Source of the DNA: Flavobacteria bacterium GWA2_35_26
Lineage (GTDB): Bacteria; Bacteroidota; Bacteroidia; Flavobacteriales; Flavobacteriaceae
Direction of reading: 5' to 3'
Length of the DNA: 64,000 nt
NCBI GenBank assembly: GCA_001800905.1
Contig: MGWH01000004.1
Location: 1 to 64,000 of the forward strand
Made by a program: the position numbers and the translations under genes. This document shows positions 9,097 through 18,633 of this stretch, one piece after another. A model generated the notes under the pieces. The model did not search any database. It was not told the DNA's origin and saw nothing but the letters and a program-made list of their open reading frames with translations. Position 1 is the first letter of the stretch. Each line of letters opens with the position of its first letter.

Positions 9097-10473
9097 TTAG
9101 TTAGACAACCAACCCGCTGGATTGATATATGAAGTATTTTGATATATCAAAAATTTAAGTACTGTTTTACCTGTTTCTCCATTGGAACGAATGCGCCCAA
9201 TGGATTGTTTACGGCTTACTTTATCCCCTTTCCCTACACTAACAGAGCTTAGGTTTTGGTATACGGTGAAATAATCCCCGTGTTGAATCATGACTGCTTT
9301 GTTCACTGGTGTTGAATTAAAAACATTGATTACCACACCATCAAAAACCGCACGTGCATTCGCGCCTTGATCAGTGGTGATTTCTACTCCACTGTTATGA
9401 ACCATTAACGATTTATAGACTGGGTGGGGTTGATTTCCAAAACCTAAGGTGATAGATCCACGTTCAACAGGATAAGGCAATCTTCCTTTATTGGCTCTAA
9501 AATTATCCGCTACAATTTTTGCTTCTGGTGTTAACTCAATTTTAGTAGAGGAAATAGGCTTTTTGGCTTCTTCTTCAGGTTCTTCTACTTCAACTGGCTT
9601 CGCCACAGTTTTAGTAGTGGTTTTGTTAGTTTTATTGGCAAGTGCTAATTCTTTTGCAGCAGCGGCAGCAGCGGCTTTCTTCTCTTTTGCGGCAGCTGTT
9701 GCGGCAGCTTTTTGTTTGGCACGTTCAGCCGCAGCCTTTCTATTGGCCTCGGCAATAGCTTGACGAATTAAACGATCAATTTGCTTGTCGATTGCGCGCG
9801 CTTCTTGCTGTTTTTTCTTGATATCATTCGCAATTTTATTTTTGTCTTTTTTAATTGCGTTGACTAACTTTTCTTGTTCTTTCTTTTCTTGCTCTAAAGA
9901 AAGGCGTTCTTTTTCTTTTTCGTCAATTAGTTTTTGTTTGGCTGTTTTTTGAACGTCAAGTTTTTGATTATAAACAACTAATTCTTTCGATTTCCCTTTA
10001 ATTTCCTCGCCTTGTATTTTTCTAAAACTAGTATACTGTTTCATATACTGTAGTCTTTTGTAGGCTTGCTGGAAATTTTTTGATGACAATAAAAACATCG
10101 CTCTACTTTCTTCTGAACGGCTCTTATACGACTTAACAATCATTTTTGAATAATCTTCTTTCAACACCTTAAGTTCTTTCTTAAGCTTGTTGATTTCGAC
10201 CTGATTGATGTACATATCATTGCTCAACAATTTGGCTTGTTTCTCTGTGGTTTTAATTAAATTCTCTTTCAAGGCGATTTTTTTCTCTTGAATTGCCATT
10301 ACGGTAACCGCTGATTTTTCTTTTTTCTTAACGGTCTGCAAGAGTCTTTCGTTCTCTTTTATTTCCTGCTGAATTTGAGCTTTTCGTTGTTCTAACTTTT
10401 CTTGTTGCGCGTCTTGGCTCCAAACCATAGAGCTGGTACAAATAAAAAGTAGACTTAGGAGAAATTTTGGCAT
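9097..10473 (-). CDS. EnvC-like murein hydrolase activator (degenerate M23/LytM domain)
   Basis: The 458-residue exported protein has a signal peptide (MPKFLLSLLFIC...VWSQ), a long coiled coil up to about residue 240, an Ala/Lys-rich low-complexity linker (about 245-300) and a C-terminal LytM/M23 domain. The zinc-binding positions look degenerate: the H-x3-D region reads HNSGVEI, the H-x-H region reads HGDYFTVYQNL without the second His, and the final LHF region reads LKFLIY. This is what EnvC-type activators show; they switch on amidases at the division site instead of cutting peptidoglycan. I chose the ATG at 10473 because the frame upstream offers only a TTG (10491). The DUF4292 lipoprotein gene lies directly upstream and is probably in the same operon. 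Confidence 0.85.
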   Translation of the reverse strand: MPKFLLSLLFICTSSMVWSQDAQQEKLEQRKAQIQQEIKENERLLQTVKKKEKSAVTVMAIQEKKIALKENLIKTTEKQAKLLSNDMYINQVEINKLKKELKVLKEDYSKMIVKSYKSRSEESRAMFLLSSKNFQQAYKRLQYMKQYTSFRKIQGEEIKGKSKELVVYNQKLDVQKTAKQKLIDEKEKERLSLEQEKKEQEKLVNAIKKDKNKIANDIKKKQQEARAIDKQIDRLIRQAIAEANRKAAAERAKQKAAATAAAKEKKAAAAAAAKELALANKTNKTTTKTVAKPVEVEEPEEEAKKPISSTKIELTPEAKIVADNFRANKGRLPYPVERGSITLGFGNQPHPVYKSLMVHNSGVEITTDQGANARAVFDGVVINVFNSTPVNKAVMIQHGDYFTVYQNLSSVSVGKGDKVSRKQSIGRIRSNGETGKTVLKFLIYQNTSYINPAGWLSN

Positions 10474-10493
10474 GGTAAAATGTTTTTGCAAAT

Positions 10494-11294
10494 TTACTTA
10501 ATTAATATTCTTTTATACCCATTTGGAATGCTATAGGGGAAAGAAAGTTCTTCGTTAAAAGTAACCGTATTGTAATTAAAACTGATTTCTGTTTTTCCTT
10601 TGGATTGGAAAGCGTGAATTATTATCTGTGTTGGAACGCTTCCTTCTTTAAATAATGCGTAGTCAAAATAATCAACCTGAATCTTTCTATCCTGTTCTGG
10701 CTGGGCAATGGATTGGCCTTGGATTCTAAAATTTTCTTTATTTACAACAACCGATTTCAAGGTTTTCCCCGATTGCAAATCGGTTAGTTCAAAGCCTTCT
10801 TCAACGGTTGACAAAGCATATTTTCCTTGTTGCAAATTATCAAACGCCTCACCTAACAACATGTTTTGGATTTTAGAAAAATCCAAGTCGGTTCCGAGCC
10901 ATTGTGTTAGTCCGCTAAAATCACCTTCAAAATAACTTCCGTTCATCTTTTCGTAATAACTTACCGAGGAAGGCGTTATCAAGGCTTTGGCCATGGTAAT
11001 TCCTAGGAAACGAACGCTAATTAAAATTTGCTCGTCTTTCTTAATTTTAATTTCTGCCGTTACATTCTGAGTTTGCTTTTCATCGGAAAAACGCACATTC
11101 GATTTGATATAAACGGTATTGAAATTGGATTTATTGTTGTAATGATTGGCTATAACTTCTGCTGCTGAAATTCCTTTTTCTTTTGGAACTTCAGGAGTTG
11201 ATTCAACCGCCGCTTGTTGGGTTTTACAAGAAGCCAATGCCATAATGAACAACAACGGAATTATACGTTTCAGAGTAGGAAAATTAATGGTCAT
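10494..11294 (-). CDS. DUF4292 family lipoprotein
   Basis: The 266-residue protein has a lipoprotein signal (IIPLLFIMALASC, lipidated Cys near residue 23) and the DUF4292 fold, which resembles the LolA/LppX beta half-barrel that carries lipids across the periplasm. It is therefore probably anchored to a membrane facing the periplasm. It lies 20 bases before the EnvC-like ATG and 26 bases after the nucleotidyltransferase start. The family occurs widely in Bacteroidota without an assigned function; lipid or lipoprotein handling is only a structural guess. Confidence 0.82.
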   Translation of the reverse strand: MTINFPTLKRIIPLLFIMALASCKTQQAAVESTPEVPKEKGISAAEVIANHYNNKSNFNTVYIKSNVRFSDEKQTQNVTAEIKIKKDEQILISVRFLGITMAKALITPSSVSYYEKMNGSYFEGDFSGLTQWLGTDLDFSKIQNMLLGEAFDNLQQGKYALSTVEEGFELTDLQSGKTLKSVVVNKENFRIQGQSIAQPEQDRKIQVDYFDYALFKEGSVPTQIIIHAFQSKGKTEISFNYNTVTFNEELSFPYSIPNGYKRILIK

Positions 11295-11320
11295 ATGTGC
11301 TATCGCCTTTTTGTAATTTG

Positions 11321-12331
11321 TTATTCCAAAACAGAATAATCTCCAATACTGATACTTGTAAAATTACCATCAAAACTCGCGTGATTTCCAATCATAGCAT
11401 TGTCCAAACTGGCATTTTTAATATGCGAATGGGTTTGTACCAAACTATTTTTAATGGTGCTATTAATTACATGACATCCTTTGCCCAAAGAAACATTAGG
11501 ACCAACAGTCGCATTTATTAATACCACATCTTCGCCAATATAGCATGGCGGAATAATCGTTGAGTTCTCCGATTTCACTCCATAATCTACCAAATGCTCT
11601 CCGTCATTGTGTAAAAATCCTAACATTCTAGAGTTGGTTTCTACCGTCACGTCTTTGTTGCCGCAATCCATCCACTCAGCCACTTCTCCGGGAACAAACT
11701 TCATTCCTTTGGCCATCATTTGTTTGATTCCGTCGTTGATTTGGTATTCGCCTCCGTGAATGATGTTATTGTCTAAAACCAATTGCAATTCGTTTTTCAA
11801 CACGGCTACATCTTTGAAATAGTAAATTCCAATTACAGCCAAATCTGAAACAAATTCTTTGGGTTTTTCTACCAATTCCACGATTTCATTAGCTTCATTC
11901 AAGTTGATTACGCCAAAGGCTTCGGGTTGATCTACTTGTTTCACCCAAATCACGCTGTCAGCATTTTGATCCAAATCAAAGTCGGCACGAATCAAGGTGT
12001 CGGCATAGGCAATTACTGCTGGCCCGCTCAAAGAATCTTTGGCGCACATAATCGCGTGACCCGTTCCTAAGGCTTCATTTTGGTAATAAATAGTTCCTTT
12101 AGATCCTAATTTTTCGGCAATAGCAATCAAATCGGCTTCGACTTGTTTCCCAAAACTTTCATGAATGATAAAGGCAATTTCTTCAATATCTTGATTCAAA
12201 ACCCCAGCAATATCTTCCACCAAACGGTGAACAATCGGTTTCCCAGCAACTGGGATTAAGGGTTTTGGAATGGTTAAGGTGTGTGGGCGAAGACGTGATC
12301 CGCGTCCGGCCATAGGTACTATTATTTTCAT
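11321..12331 (-). CDS. Sugar-phosphate nucleotidyltransferase with left-handed beta-helix tail
   Basis: The N-terminus has the nucleotidyltransferase signature GRGSRLRPHT and the sugar-phosphate loop IPKPLIPVAGKP. Residues from about 255 onward form hexapeptide-like repeats (IGEDVVLINATVGPNVSLGKG), a left-handed beta helix. The enzyme should make an NDP-sugar from NTP and a sugar 1-phosphate, for polysaccharide or lipopolysaccharide synthesis. The exact sugar and nucleotide cannot be told from sequence; glucose-1-phosphate or mannose-1-phosphate types are closest. Its neighbours, a flippase and envelope proteins, fit a surface-glycan role. Length (336) and ATG start are normal. Confidence 0.88.
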   Translation of the reverse strand: MKIIVPMAGRGSRLRPHTLTIPKPLIPVAGKPIVHRLVEDIAGVLNQDIEEIAFIIHESFGKQVEADLIAIAEKLGSKGTIYYQNEALGTGHAIMCAKDSLSGPAVIAYADTLIRADFDLDQNADSVIWVKQVDQPEAFGVINLNEANEIVELVEKPKEFVSDLAVIGIYYFKDVAVLKNELQLVLDNNIIHGGEYQINDGIKQMMAKGMKFVPGEVAEWMDCGNKDVTVETNSRMLGFLHNDGEHLVDYGVKSENSTIIPPCYIGEDVVLINATVGPNVSLGKGCHVINSTIKNSLVQTHSHIKNASLDNAMIGNHASFDGNFTSISIGDYSVLE

Positions 12332-12344
12332 ATTGTATTGAAAG

Positions 12345-12418
12345 ATTATAAGATTAAAAGATTTAAAAATTCAGCTTTGCAAATCTTTAAATTTTTCAAT
12401 CTTTAAATTATTAAATTT
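12345..12418. repeat. AT-rich imperfect inverted repeat between dut and nucleotidyltransferase
   Basis: Copies of AAGATT-type words on the left (AAAGATTATAAGATTAAAAG, then AGATTTAAAAATT) are answered on the right by AAATCTTTAAATTTTTCAATC. It can fold into a long AU-only hairpin. It may be a weak terminator or a decayed repeat; no function assigned. Confidence 0.4.
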
Positions 12419-12423
12419 GAATT

Positions 12424-12858
12424 TTATTTTACTCCCGTACTTCCAAACCCACCTTCGCCTCTAGAGGTTTCAGATAATTCCTGAACTTCAATCCATTCGG
12501 CACGTTCGTGTTTGGCAATGATTAATTGAGCGATGCGTTCGCCATTTTCAATTACAAAATCTTCGTTGGATAAATTCACTAAAATTACCCCAATATCACC
12601 TCTATAATCGGCATCGACTGTTCCTGGCGAATTGAGTACTGTAATTCCTTTTTTAATAGCCAATCCACTTCTTGGGCGAACTTGTGCTTCGTAACCGATC
12701 GGCAACTCGATAAATAAGCCCGTTTTTACAATAATTCTTCCTAAGGGAGCCAATGTGATGGGAGCCTCTAAATCGGCTCTTAAATCCATTCCTGCCGAAG
12801 CGATCGTCTCGTAATTAGGCAACGGATGTTGCGACTTATTGATGATTTTTATAGTCAT
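12424..12858 (-). CDS. dut: dUTP diphosphatase
   Basis: Trimeric dUTPase that hydrolyses dUTP to dUMP and pyrophosphate, keeping uracil out of DNA and supplying dUMP for thymidylate. All five motifs are visible: [44 protein letters not shown] and the C-terminal [10 protein letters not shown] that closes over the active site. The 144 residues match the family. The ATG directly abuts the stop codon of the upstream flippase gene, so the two are probably translated from one message. Confidence 0.97.
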   Translation of the reverse strand: MTIKIINKSQHPLPNYETIASAGMDLRADLEAPITLAPLGRIIVKTGLFIELPIGYEAQVRPRSGLAIKKGITVLNSPGTVDADYRGDIGVILVNLSNEDFVIENGERIAQLIIAKHERAEWIEVQELSETSRGEGGFGSTGVK

Positions 12859-14322
12859 TTATTTTTTTCGTTTTATAATAGAAAGAATGGTTGCTTTTTC
12901 ATTGTGGTACACAAAATAGACAAACAACATCAATAACGGAATTCCCACAAAATAATTTTCGCGGAAGCCGTAAAAAGAAATAGCAGAGAATACAATCGAC
13001 AAGCCCAAATAGCCGCCAATCTTTTCCATATCATACGGAATAGGATAATACCGATTTCCTAACACATAAGAAATTAACATCATGCTTCCATACGCCACAA
13101 TGGTTGCAATAGCCGATCCGTAATAGCTAAATTTTGGAATTAAAAGATAATTCAACACCAAGGTTAAAACAGCTCCCACAATCGAAATATAAGCGCCCAT
13201 TTTAGTTCTATCAGTTAGTTTATACCAAACCGAAAGGTTATTGTAAATTCCTAAAAAGAAATTAGCCAAGATAATCAACGGCACCACTTTCATGGCTTCC
13301 CAATAGGATTTATCATCCAAAAGCAAGAACTTCAATACATCGGCAAAGACTATTACGCCTAACAAAATGAGTGAACCAAAAATCACAAAATATTTGGTAA
13401 TCATGGCGTAGGTTTGTGGCGCGTTTTCATTTTTAGAATGGCTAAAAAAGAAGGGTTCAATTCCCAAGCGGAATGCTGTGGCAAACAACACCATAAACAA
13501 TCCTAGTTTATAACAAGCGGAATAGGCCCCTACTTCCGACTTAGCAACGCTTTCTGGCAACCAATATCCCAACAGAATTTTATCAAAATGCTCATTGACT
13601 GCAAAGGCAATTCCGGCAACCAAAATAGGCAATCCGTAGCGCATCATTTTTTTCCAAAGTACCGCGTCAAATTTTCGTGTTAAGGAAAGATAATTAGGTG
13701 ATAGCACGAGCAAGGTTAGTAAATTTGCTGCTAAAAAAGAAACAAAAATATAGCCTATTTCATAATTAGCAACATACAAATTCCCAATAAATGAATTAGG
13801 ACTTGAAGCAGCAATTTTTGGCAAAAGCAATAAGAAGAAAAGGTTCAATGCCAAATTAACCGCTACGTTTCCAATCTTAATAATAGCATATAGCATTGGT
13901 TTTTGATTGGCTCTCAACTTTGAAAAAGGGACAATCACTAAGGCATCCAACACTAAAATCCAAATCGCATAAGTAACGTATTGCACCTCTACATTGGCCA
14001 ATGAAGCAAGCGTTCCTCTAAAAATTAAAGCGCCAAAAAGAAAAATAATAGACGACCAAAAAATAGAAATGGTCGAAGTAGCAATCACATTTTCTTTGTC
14101 GGTTTCAGAATTATAGAAACGGAAAAAAGCAGTTTCCATCCCGTACGACAATACCACGTTGAAAAAAACCATCCATGAAAGCACTATAGAAACTTCTCCA
14201 TACTCACCAGTAGGCAAAATACCTGTGTACAAACGCACAAGTAAAAAACTCAGCATTCGCGGTAAAACCGTTGCTAATCCATAGATTGCGGTTTGTTTAA
14301 AAAGACTTTTATATAATCCCAA
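12859..14322 (-). CDS. Oligosaccharide flippase family protein (Wzx-like)
   Basis: The 487-residue polytopic membrane protein has about 12-14 hydrophobic helices and the MATE/MVF-type polysaccharide transporter pattern (N-terminal QTAIYGLATVLPRMLSFLLV). It probably flips lipid-linked sugar units across the inner membrane. The only start that keeps the first helix is a TTG at 14322 (TTG GGA TTA TAT); the next ATG would cut into that helix. A TATTTTTG -7-like element lies at 14358-14351. Its neighbours dut and a sugar nucleotidyltransferase place it in an envelope-glycan cluster. The substrate cannot be read from sequence. Confidence 0.87.
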   Translation of the reverse strand: MGLYKSLFKQTAIYGLATVLPRMLSFLLVRLYTGILPTGEYGEVSIVLSWMVFFNVVLSYGMETAFFRFYNSETDKENVIATSTISIFWSSIIFLFGALIFRGTLASLANVEVQYVTYAIWILVLDALVIVPFSKLRANQKPMLYAIIKIGNVAVNLALNLFFLLLLPKIAASSPNSFIGNLYVANYEIGYIFVSFLAANLLTLLVLSPNYLSLTRKFDAVLWKKMMRYGLPILVAGIAFAVNEHFDKILLGYWLPESVAKSEVGAYSACYKLGLFMVLFATAFRLGIEPFFFSHSKNENAPQTYAMITKYFVIFGSLILLGVIVFADVLKFLLLDDKSYWEAMKVVPLIILANFFLGIYNNLSVWYKLTDRTKMGAYISIVGAVLTLVLNYLLIPKFSYYGSAIATIVAYGSMMLISYVLGNRYYPIPYDMEKIGGYLGLSIVFSAISFYGFRENYFVGIPLLMLFVYFVYHNEKATILSIIKRKK

Positions 14323-14411
14323 GTTGGTCTGGTTTAGGTTTTGATAAAAACAAAAATAACGAATTCTTTGGTTTAATTCGGGTTTTAAAATTGGTTTTGT
14401 TAACAGCTTTT

Positions 14412-14852
14412 TTAAGACAATCCGGCTTCGTTCAGGGTTTTAATAAAGTGAAATCCCCTTGGATAATACCCTTGGTTATAATAAAAACGGTGTGCCGTAA
14501 AATTCCCTGTAAAGGCATCCAATACAATCATGGTACAACCAGCTTCTTCTGCTTTTGCATTGATATAATCAGTCATTAATTTTCCTGCACCTTTAGAACG
14601 ATGATCTGGATGGACTATAAAATTATCGATTTCAAAATAGCGGCCTGACCACAGTTTAATCCCGGACCATAGACCTGAAAGTCCAATACATTCTTCGCCT
14701 TCAAATACAGCGATTTGAATATAGTTATGAGGAAGCATTTCGGTCAGATAGGCTTCGTATTTTTCTATAGTAAAGTTATTGCTGTACAAATGTTTCATGA
14801 GCTCAAAGTGAGCTAACATTTCTTCTAAAGTAGTAAGTTCTCTAATTTCCAA
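14412..14852 (-). CDS. GNAT family N-acetyltransferase
   Basis: The 146-residue protein has the GNAT acetyl-CoA-binding loop HRSKGAGKLMTDYI and the downstream DAFTGNFTAHRFYYNQGY segment typical of small-molecule acetyltransferases. The start appears to be TTG (14852): the first beta strand (EIRELTTLEE) would be lost if the first internal ATG were used. It lies after the ATPase operon terminator and reads the same way. The acetyl acceptor is unknown. Confidence 0.85.
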   Translation of the reverse strand: MEIRELTTLEEMLAHFELMKHLYSNNFTIEKYEAYLTEMLPHNYIQIAVFEGEECIGLSGLWSGIKLWSGRYFEIDNFIVHPDHRSKGAGKLMTDYINAKAEEAGCTMIVLDAFTGNFTAHRFYYNQGYYPRGFHFIKTLNEAGLS

Positions 14853-14880
14853 AGTGTAAATTTTTTATAAAAATAATCAA

Positions 14881-14907
14881 AAAAAAGAGCCCCGCAATGC
14901 GAGGCTC
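14881..14907 (-). terminator. Terminator of the ATP synthase operon
   Basis: On the minus strand a GC-rich hairpin (GAGCC plus CGCA arms at 14887-14896 and 14898-14907, one mismatch) is followed by a T run. It sits about 24 bases after the atpG stop. Confidence 0.85.
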
Positions 14908-14930
14908 CCGTAGTCTATTTCAAATTGCAA

Positions 14931-15791
14931 TTATCCGTTCAACGCTTCAGCACCACCAACAATCTCTAAGATTTCGTTAGTAATTGCTGCTTGACGCGCT
15001 TTGTTGTAAGTTAATTTCAATTGGTCTCTTAATTCCGTTGCGTTGTCGGTTGCTTTGTGCATTGCTGTCATACGTGCTCCGTGCTCAGAAGCGAATGAAT
15101 CTCTAATCCCTTTGTACAATTGTGTTTTCAATGATTTAGGAATCAAAGTCAAAACAATTTCTTCTTTAGAAGGTTCAAAAATATAATCGCCTGATGAAAC
15201 TGGTTTATCGGATTCGATTGGTGCCAAAGGCAAAAATTGTTCGGTTTGAATAATTTGAGTCGCCGCGTTTTTAAATTGGTTGTATACCAATTCGATACGA
15301 TCGTATTCGCCAGCCACAAATTTTTGAGTTAACACTTCAGCAATTTGAGCTACGTTGTCGAAAGTCAAATTATCAAAAATAGCACTTTGATTATCGATAA
15401 CGGTTAACGTTTTGCTCAAAATATCGTTTCCTTTTTTTCCAATAGCAAAAACATCTACTTGTTTTCCTGCATAGTAATCAGAACGATTTTTAACTTCTTT
15501 AATTACATTGGTATTGAAAGCACCACACAATCCTCTGTTAGAAGTGATAGCTACCACCAATACTTTTTTGATTTCACGTTGCGACGTGTAATCTCCTCCT
15601 ACATCACCATCTAAGGTAGCAGAAAGATTCTGTAATAATTCCGTTAATTTTTCGGCATAAGGGCGCATCGCTGTAATTGCATCTTGTGCTTTTTTAAGCT
15701 TTGCCGCAGACACCATTTTCATTGCCGATGTGATTTGCATCGTAGATGAAATGGAAGTAATTCTATTACGGATTTCCTTTAAATTTGCCAT
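14931..15791 (-). CDS. atpG: F1 ATP synthase gamma subunit
   Basis: Central rotor stalk of F1. The N-terminus MANLKEIRNRITSISSTMQI and the MVSAAKLKKAQ segment are conserved gamma signatures, as is the C-terminal RQAAITNEILEIVGGAEAL helix. The 286 residues match the family. It is the last gene of the atpB-E-F-H-A-G run; beta (atpD) and epsilon (atpC) do not follow, consistent with the split arrangement usual in Bacteroidota. A long hairpin separates it from atpA. Confidence 0.97.
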   Translation of the reverse strand: MANLKEIRNRITSISSTMQITSAMKMVSAAKLKKAQDAITAMRPYAEKLTELLQNLSATLDGDVGGDYTSQREIKKVLVVAITSNRGLCGAFNTNVIKEVKNRSDYYAGKQVDVFAIGKKGNDILSKTLTVIDNQSAIFDNLTFDNVAQIAEVLTQKFVAGEYDRIELVYNQFKNAATQIIQTEQFLPLAPIESDKPVSSGDYIFEPSKEEIVLTLIPKSLKTQLYKGIRDSFASEHGARMTAMHKATDNATELRDQLKLTYNKARQAAITNEILEIVGGAEALNG

Positions 15792-15807
15792 CTTTTATTG
15801 AGTAATT

Positions 15808-15860
15808 AGTGAGTAGTGATTAGTAAATAGCGCTACACTAATTACTAATCACTCATCACT
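15808..15860 (-). repeat. Long hairpin between atpA and atpG
   Basis: Arms of 19 bases, 15808-15826 (AGTGAGTAGTGATTAGTAA) and 15842-15860 (TTACTAATCACTCATCACT), pair with about two mismatches around a 15-base loop. No T run follows, so it is not a standard terminator. It could affect mRNA processing or be a dispersed intergenic repeat. Confidence 0.7.
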
Positions 15861-15865
15861 TAAAA

Positions 15866-17443
15866 TTAATTATATTTAGCTGAAACTTCTTTTGCAACTT
15901 TTTCGATAACATCAGTAATGTTGTCATCTAATTTACCTGCTTTCAAAGCGTCAAGAGTGTCTCTATGTTTCGCATTTAAGAATTCTAAAAAGTCTTTTTC
16001 AAATTCTTTTACTTTATTTACAGGAACATTTCTCAATAAGTTTTTAGAACCAGCGTAAATAATTGCTACTTGATCTTCCACTGTAAAAGGATCGTTCAAA
16101 CCTTGTTTCAAGATTTCAACGTTTCTTTTTCCTTTTTCAATTACGTTCAACGTAACTGCATCTAAGTCAGAACCAAATTTAGCAAACGCTTCCAATTCAC
16201 GGTATTGCGCTTGATCTAATTTTAAAGTTCCTGATACTTTTTTCATGGATTTGATTTGTGCATTTCCCCCAACACGAGATACCGAAATACCTACGTTAAT
16301 AGCAGGACGAACCCCAGAGTTAAACAAATCTCCATCCAAGAAAATTTGACCGTCTGTAATCGAAATTACGTTAGTTGGGATATAGGCAGAAACGTCACCC
16401 GCTTGTGTTTCGATAATTGGCAAAGCAGTTAATGAACCTCCTCCTTTTACGATTCCTTTCAAAGAATCTGGTAAGTCGTTCATGTTTTTTGCAATACCAT
16501 CATCAGCAATCACTTTACAAGCACGCTCTAATAAACGAGAGTGTAAGTAGAAAACGTCTCCAGGATATGCTTCACGTCCTGGTGGTCTTCTTAATAAAAG
16601 AGATACCTCACGATACGCCACCGCTTGTTTAGACAAATCATCATAAACAATCAAAGCTGGACGACCAGAGTCTCTGAAATATTCCCCAATTGCAGCACCT
16701 GCCATTGGAGCATATACTTGCATTGGAGCTGGATCAGAAGCGTTAGCTGCTACGATAATCGTATACGCCATAGCTCCTTTTTCTTCTAACATTTTTGCAA
16801 TTCCTGCAACAGTAGAGGCTTTTTGCCCAATAGCAACATAGATACAAAATACAGGTTTTCCTGCATCGTAAAATTCTTTCTGATTTAAGATCGTGTCAAT
16901 ACAAACAGTTGATTTACCTGTTTGACGGTCACCAATAACCAACTCACGTTGTCCACGTCCAACTGGAATCATCGCATCTACCGCTTTAATTCCTGTTTGT
17001 AATGGTTCTGTTACTGGTTGACGGAATACAACTCCTGGCGCTTTTCTTTCCAAAGGCATTTCGTATAATTCCCCACCGATTGGTCCTTTACCATCAATTG
17101 GTTGACCTAGTGTGTTTACCACACGTCCTAACATTTGCTCTCCTACTTTAAGAGAAGCAATACGTTGTGTTCTTTTTACAGTTGAACCTTCTTTGATTCC
17201 TGTTGAAGCACCCAAAAGTACTACCCCAACATTGTCTTCTTCCAAGTTCAATACAATAGCCTCAAGACCATTTTCAAATTCTACTAATTCTCCGTATTGA
17301 ACATTAGATAGCCCGTACACACGAGCAATACCATCTCCAACATTAAGTACTGTTCCTACTTCTTCTAGTGTAGCACCAGATTCAAAACCTTCTACTTGCT
17401 TTCTTAATATTGCTGAAATTTCAGCAGGTTTGATTTCCGCCAT
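15866..17443 (-). CDS. atpA: F1 ATP synthase alpha subunit
   Basis: Non-catalytic nucleotide-binding subunit of F1. The P-loop is GDRQTGKS, followed by the conserved [17 protein letters not shown] and [18 protein letters not shown] segments and the [20 protein letters not shown] region. The 525 residues and ATG start are normal. It lies 36 bases downstream of atpH and is co-transcribed with the F0 genes. Confidence 0.98.
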   Translation of the reverse strand: MAEIKPAEISAILRKQVEGFESGATLEEVGTVLNVGDGIARVYGLSNVQYGELVEFENGLEAIVLNLEEDNVGVVLLGASTGIKEGSTVKRTQRIASLKVGEQMLGRVVNTLGQPIDGKGPIGGELYEMPLERKAPGVVFRQPVTEPLQTGIKAVDAMIPVGRGQRELVIGDRQTGKSTVCIDTILNQKEFYDAGKPVFCIYVAIGQKASTVAGIAKMLEEKGAMAYTIIVAANASDPAPMQVYAPMAGAAIGEYFRDSGRPALIVYDDLSKQAVAYREVSLLLRRPPGREAYPGDVFYLHSRLLERACKVIADDGIAKNMNDLPDSLKGIVKGGGSLTALPIIETQAGDVSAYIPTNVISITDGQIFLDGDLFNSGVRPAINVGISVSRVGGNAQIKSMKKVSGTLKLDQAQYRELEAFAKFGSDLDAVTLNVIEKGKRNVEILKQGLNDPFTVEDQVAIIYAGSKNLLRNVPVNKVKEFEKDFLEFLNAKHRDTLDALKAGKLDDNITDVIEKVAKEVSAKYN

Positions 17444-17479
17444 CTTACTTTATAATTTAAACACTTTTATGTGTAATAA

Positions 17480-18013
17480 CTAATTACTAAACTCTCTTTT
17501 TAATACTTGTAATCTGTTAGCAACAGAAGCATTGTATTGCTTGTCGCCTATTCTTAAAATAAATCCTCCAATAATTGATGAATCTACGTTGTTTTCAATG
17601 GTAATCTTCTTGTCTGAAAGGGTCGCTACTTTAGCTAAAACCTTAGCTTCTAATGCGGCATCCATTGGAATAGCTGTTGTTACTTTCGCTATTTCAATTC
17701 CGTTCATCTCGTCAGATAATTTATTGTATTCCAAAGCAATTGCTTCTAGGATTTCAAATCGTTTGTTTTCAAATAACAAATGAAACAATCCTTGTGTTAC
17801 TGCATTTACTCCAGAAAAGACTTCCAACAACGCTTTTTCTTTTACCTCAACAGTTGTGGTTGGGCTCTGAATGAAGGTGTTTAATTCTTCGTTTCCGTTG
17901 ATTGTAGAAGCAATCAATTTCATATCGTTATTCACAACCTCAACAACTCCTTTAGAATTAGAGATGTCTAGAATTGCTTTTGCATAACGAATTGCTGCTC
18001 TTGTACCTGCCAT
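17480..18013 (-). CDS. atpH: F1 ATP synthase delta subunit
   Basis: The delta subunit joins the F1 head to the peripheral stalk. The 177-residue protein begins MAGTRAAIRYAKAILDIS and ends with the conserved IIGGFILRIGDKQYNASV segment of the OSCP/delta family. It starts two bases after the atpF stop, showing tight coupling. Confidence 0.95.
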   Translation of the reverse strand: MAGTRAAIRYAKAILDISNSKGVVEVVNNDMKLIASTINGNEELNTFIQSPTTTVEVKEKALLEVFSGVNAVTQGLFHLLFENKRFEILEAIALEYNKLSDEMNGIEIAKVTTAIPMDAALEAKVLAKVATLSDKKITIENNVDSSIIGGFILRIGDKQYNASVANRLQVLKREFSN

Positions 18014-18015
18014 AA

Positions 18016-18516
18016 TTAGTTCAGTTTTACGTCACCTAATAGTTGGTCAACTAATTTAGTTTGAGATTCTTTGTTAGACAATTCGTCTTTCAATATTTTT
18101 TCTGCAATACTTAATGACAAAATAGCAACCTGTGATTTTAAATCAGCCATAGCTGCATTTTTTTCACTTTCGATAGCTGCTTTTGCTTGGTCAATCATTT
18201 TTTGACCTTGCTCTTGTGCTTCGTTTTTAGCATCGGCAACCATTTTCTCTTTCATTTCACGAGCGTCTTTCAACATCGCGTCACGTTCAGCTCTTGCTTC
18301 TTGAAGAATACGTTGGTTATCTGCTTGTAAATTTTGCATTTCGTTGCGAGCATTTTCTGCTGATTCCAAAGCATTTTTAATCCCTTGTTCTCTTTCGTTA
18401 ACCGCATCTAAAATGGGTTTCCAAGCGAATTTTTTTAATAAGAATATTAATCCAACAAAGATGACTACTTGCCAAATAAATAAACCAAACGAAAAATCAT
18501 TAATTAACTTCTCCAT
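18016..18516 (-). CDS. atpF: F0 ATP synthase b subunit
   Basis: Peripheral stalk protein with one N-terminal membrane helix (GLFIWQVVIFVGLIFLLKKF) followed by a long charged helix rich in Ala, Glu and Lys that forms the right-handed coiled coil. The 166 residues and WKPILDAVNEREQGI match the family. Only one b-type gene is seen, so the b subunit should be a homodimer. Confidence 0.96.
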   Translation of the reverse strand: MEKLINDFSFGLFIWQVVIFVGLIFLLKKFAWKPILDAVNEREQGIKNALESAENARNEMQNLQADNQRILQEARAERDAMLKDAREMKEKMVADAKNEAQEQGQKMIDQAKAAIESEKNAAMADLKSQVAILSLSIAEKILKDELSNKESQTKLVDQLLGDVKLN

Positions 18517-18549
18517 TATATGTAATTATAAAATTGTAAACTTTTTTTT

Positions 18550-18617
18550 AATTGCGTTACGCAATTGAATCTGTTTTAATTTTTAAAAACAATAGTTACA
18601 ACCAACCGTTGTAACTA
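18550..18617 (-). repeat. Two hairpins between atpE and atpF
   Basis: Hairpin 1: TAGTTACAAC (18593-18602) / GTTGTAACTA (18608-18617), perfect 10-base stem, five-base loop. Hairpin 2: AATTGCG (18550-18556) / CGCAATT (18560-18566), three-base loop, followed on the transcribed strand by a T-poor, A-rich run. They directly follow the atpE stop in the transcript and could protect the 3' end of an atpE mRNA species. Confidence 0.65.
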
Positions 18618-18633
18618 CTGTTTTGTGTTTTAA

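Noticed and set aside
9491..9763. Plus-strand Ala/Ser-rich frame
   Set aside because: Mirror of the Ala/Lys-rich linker of the EnvC-like gene; no start context or homology.
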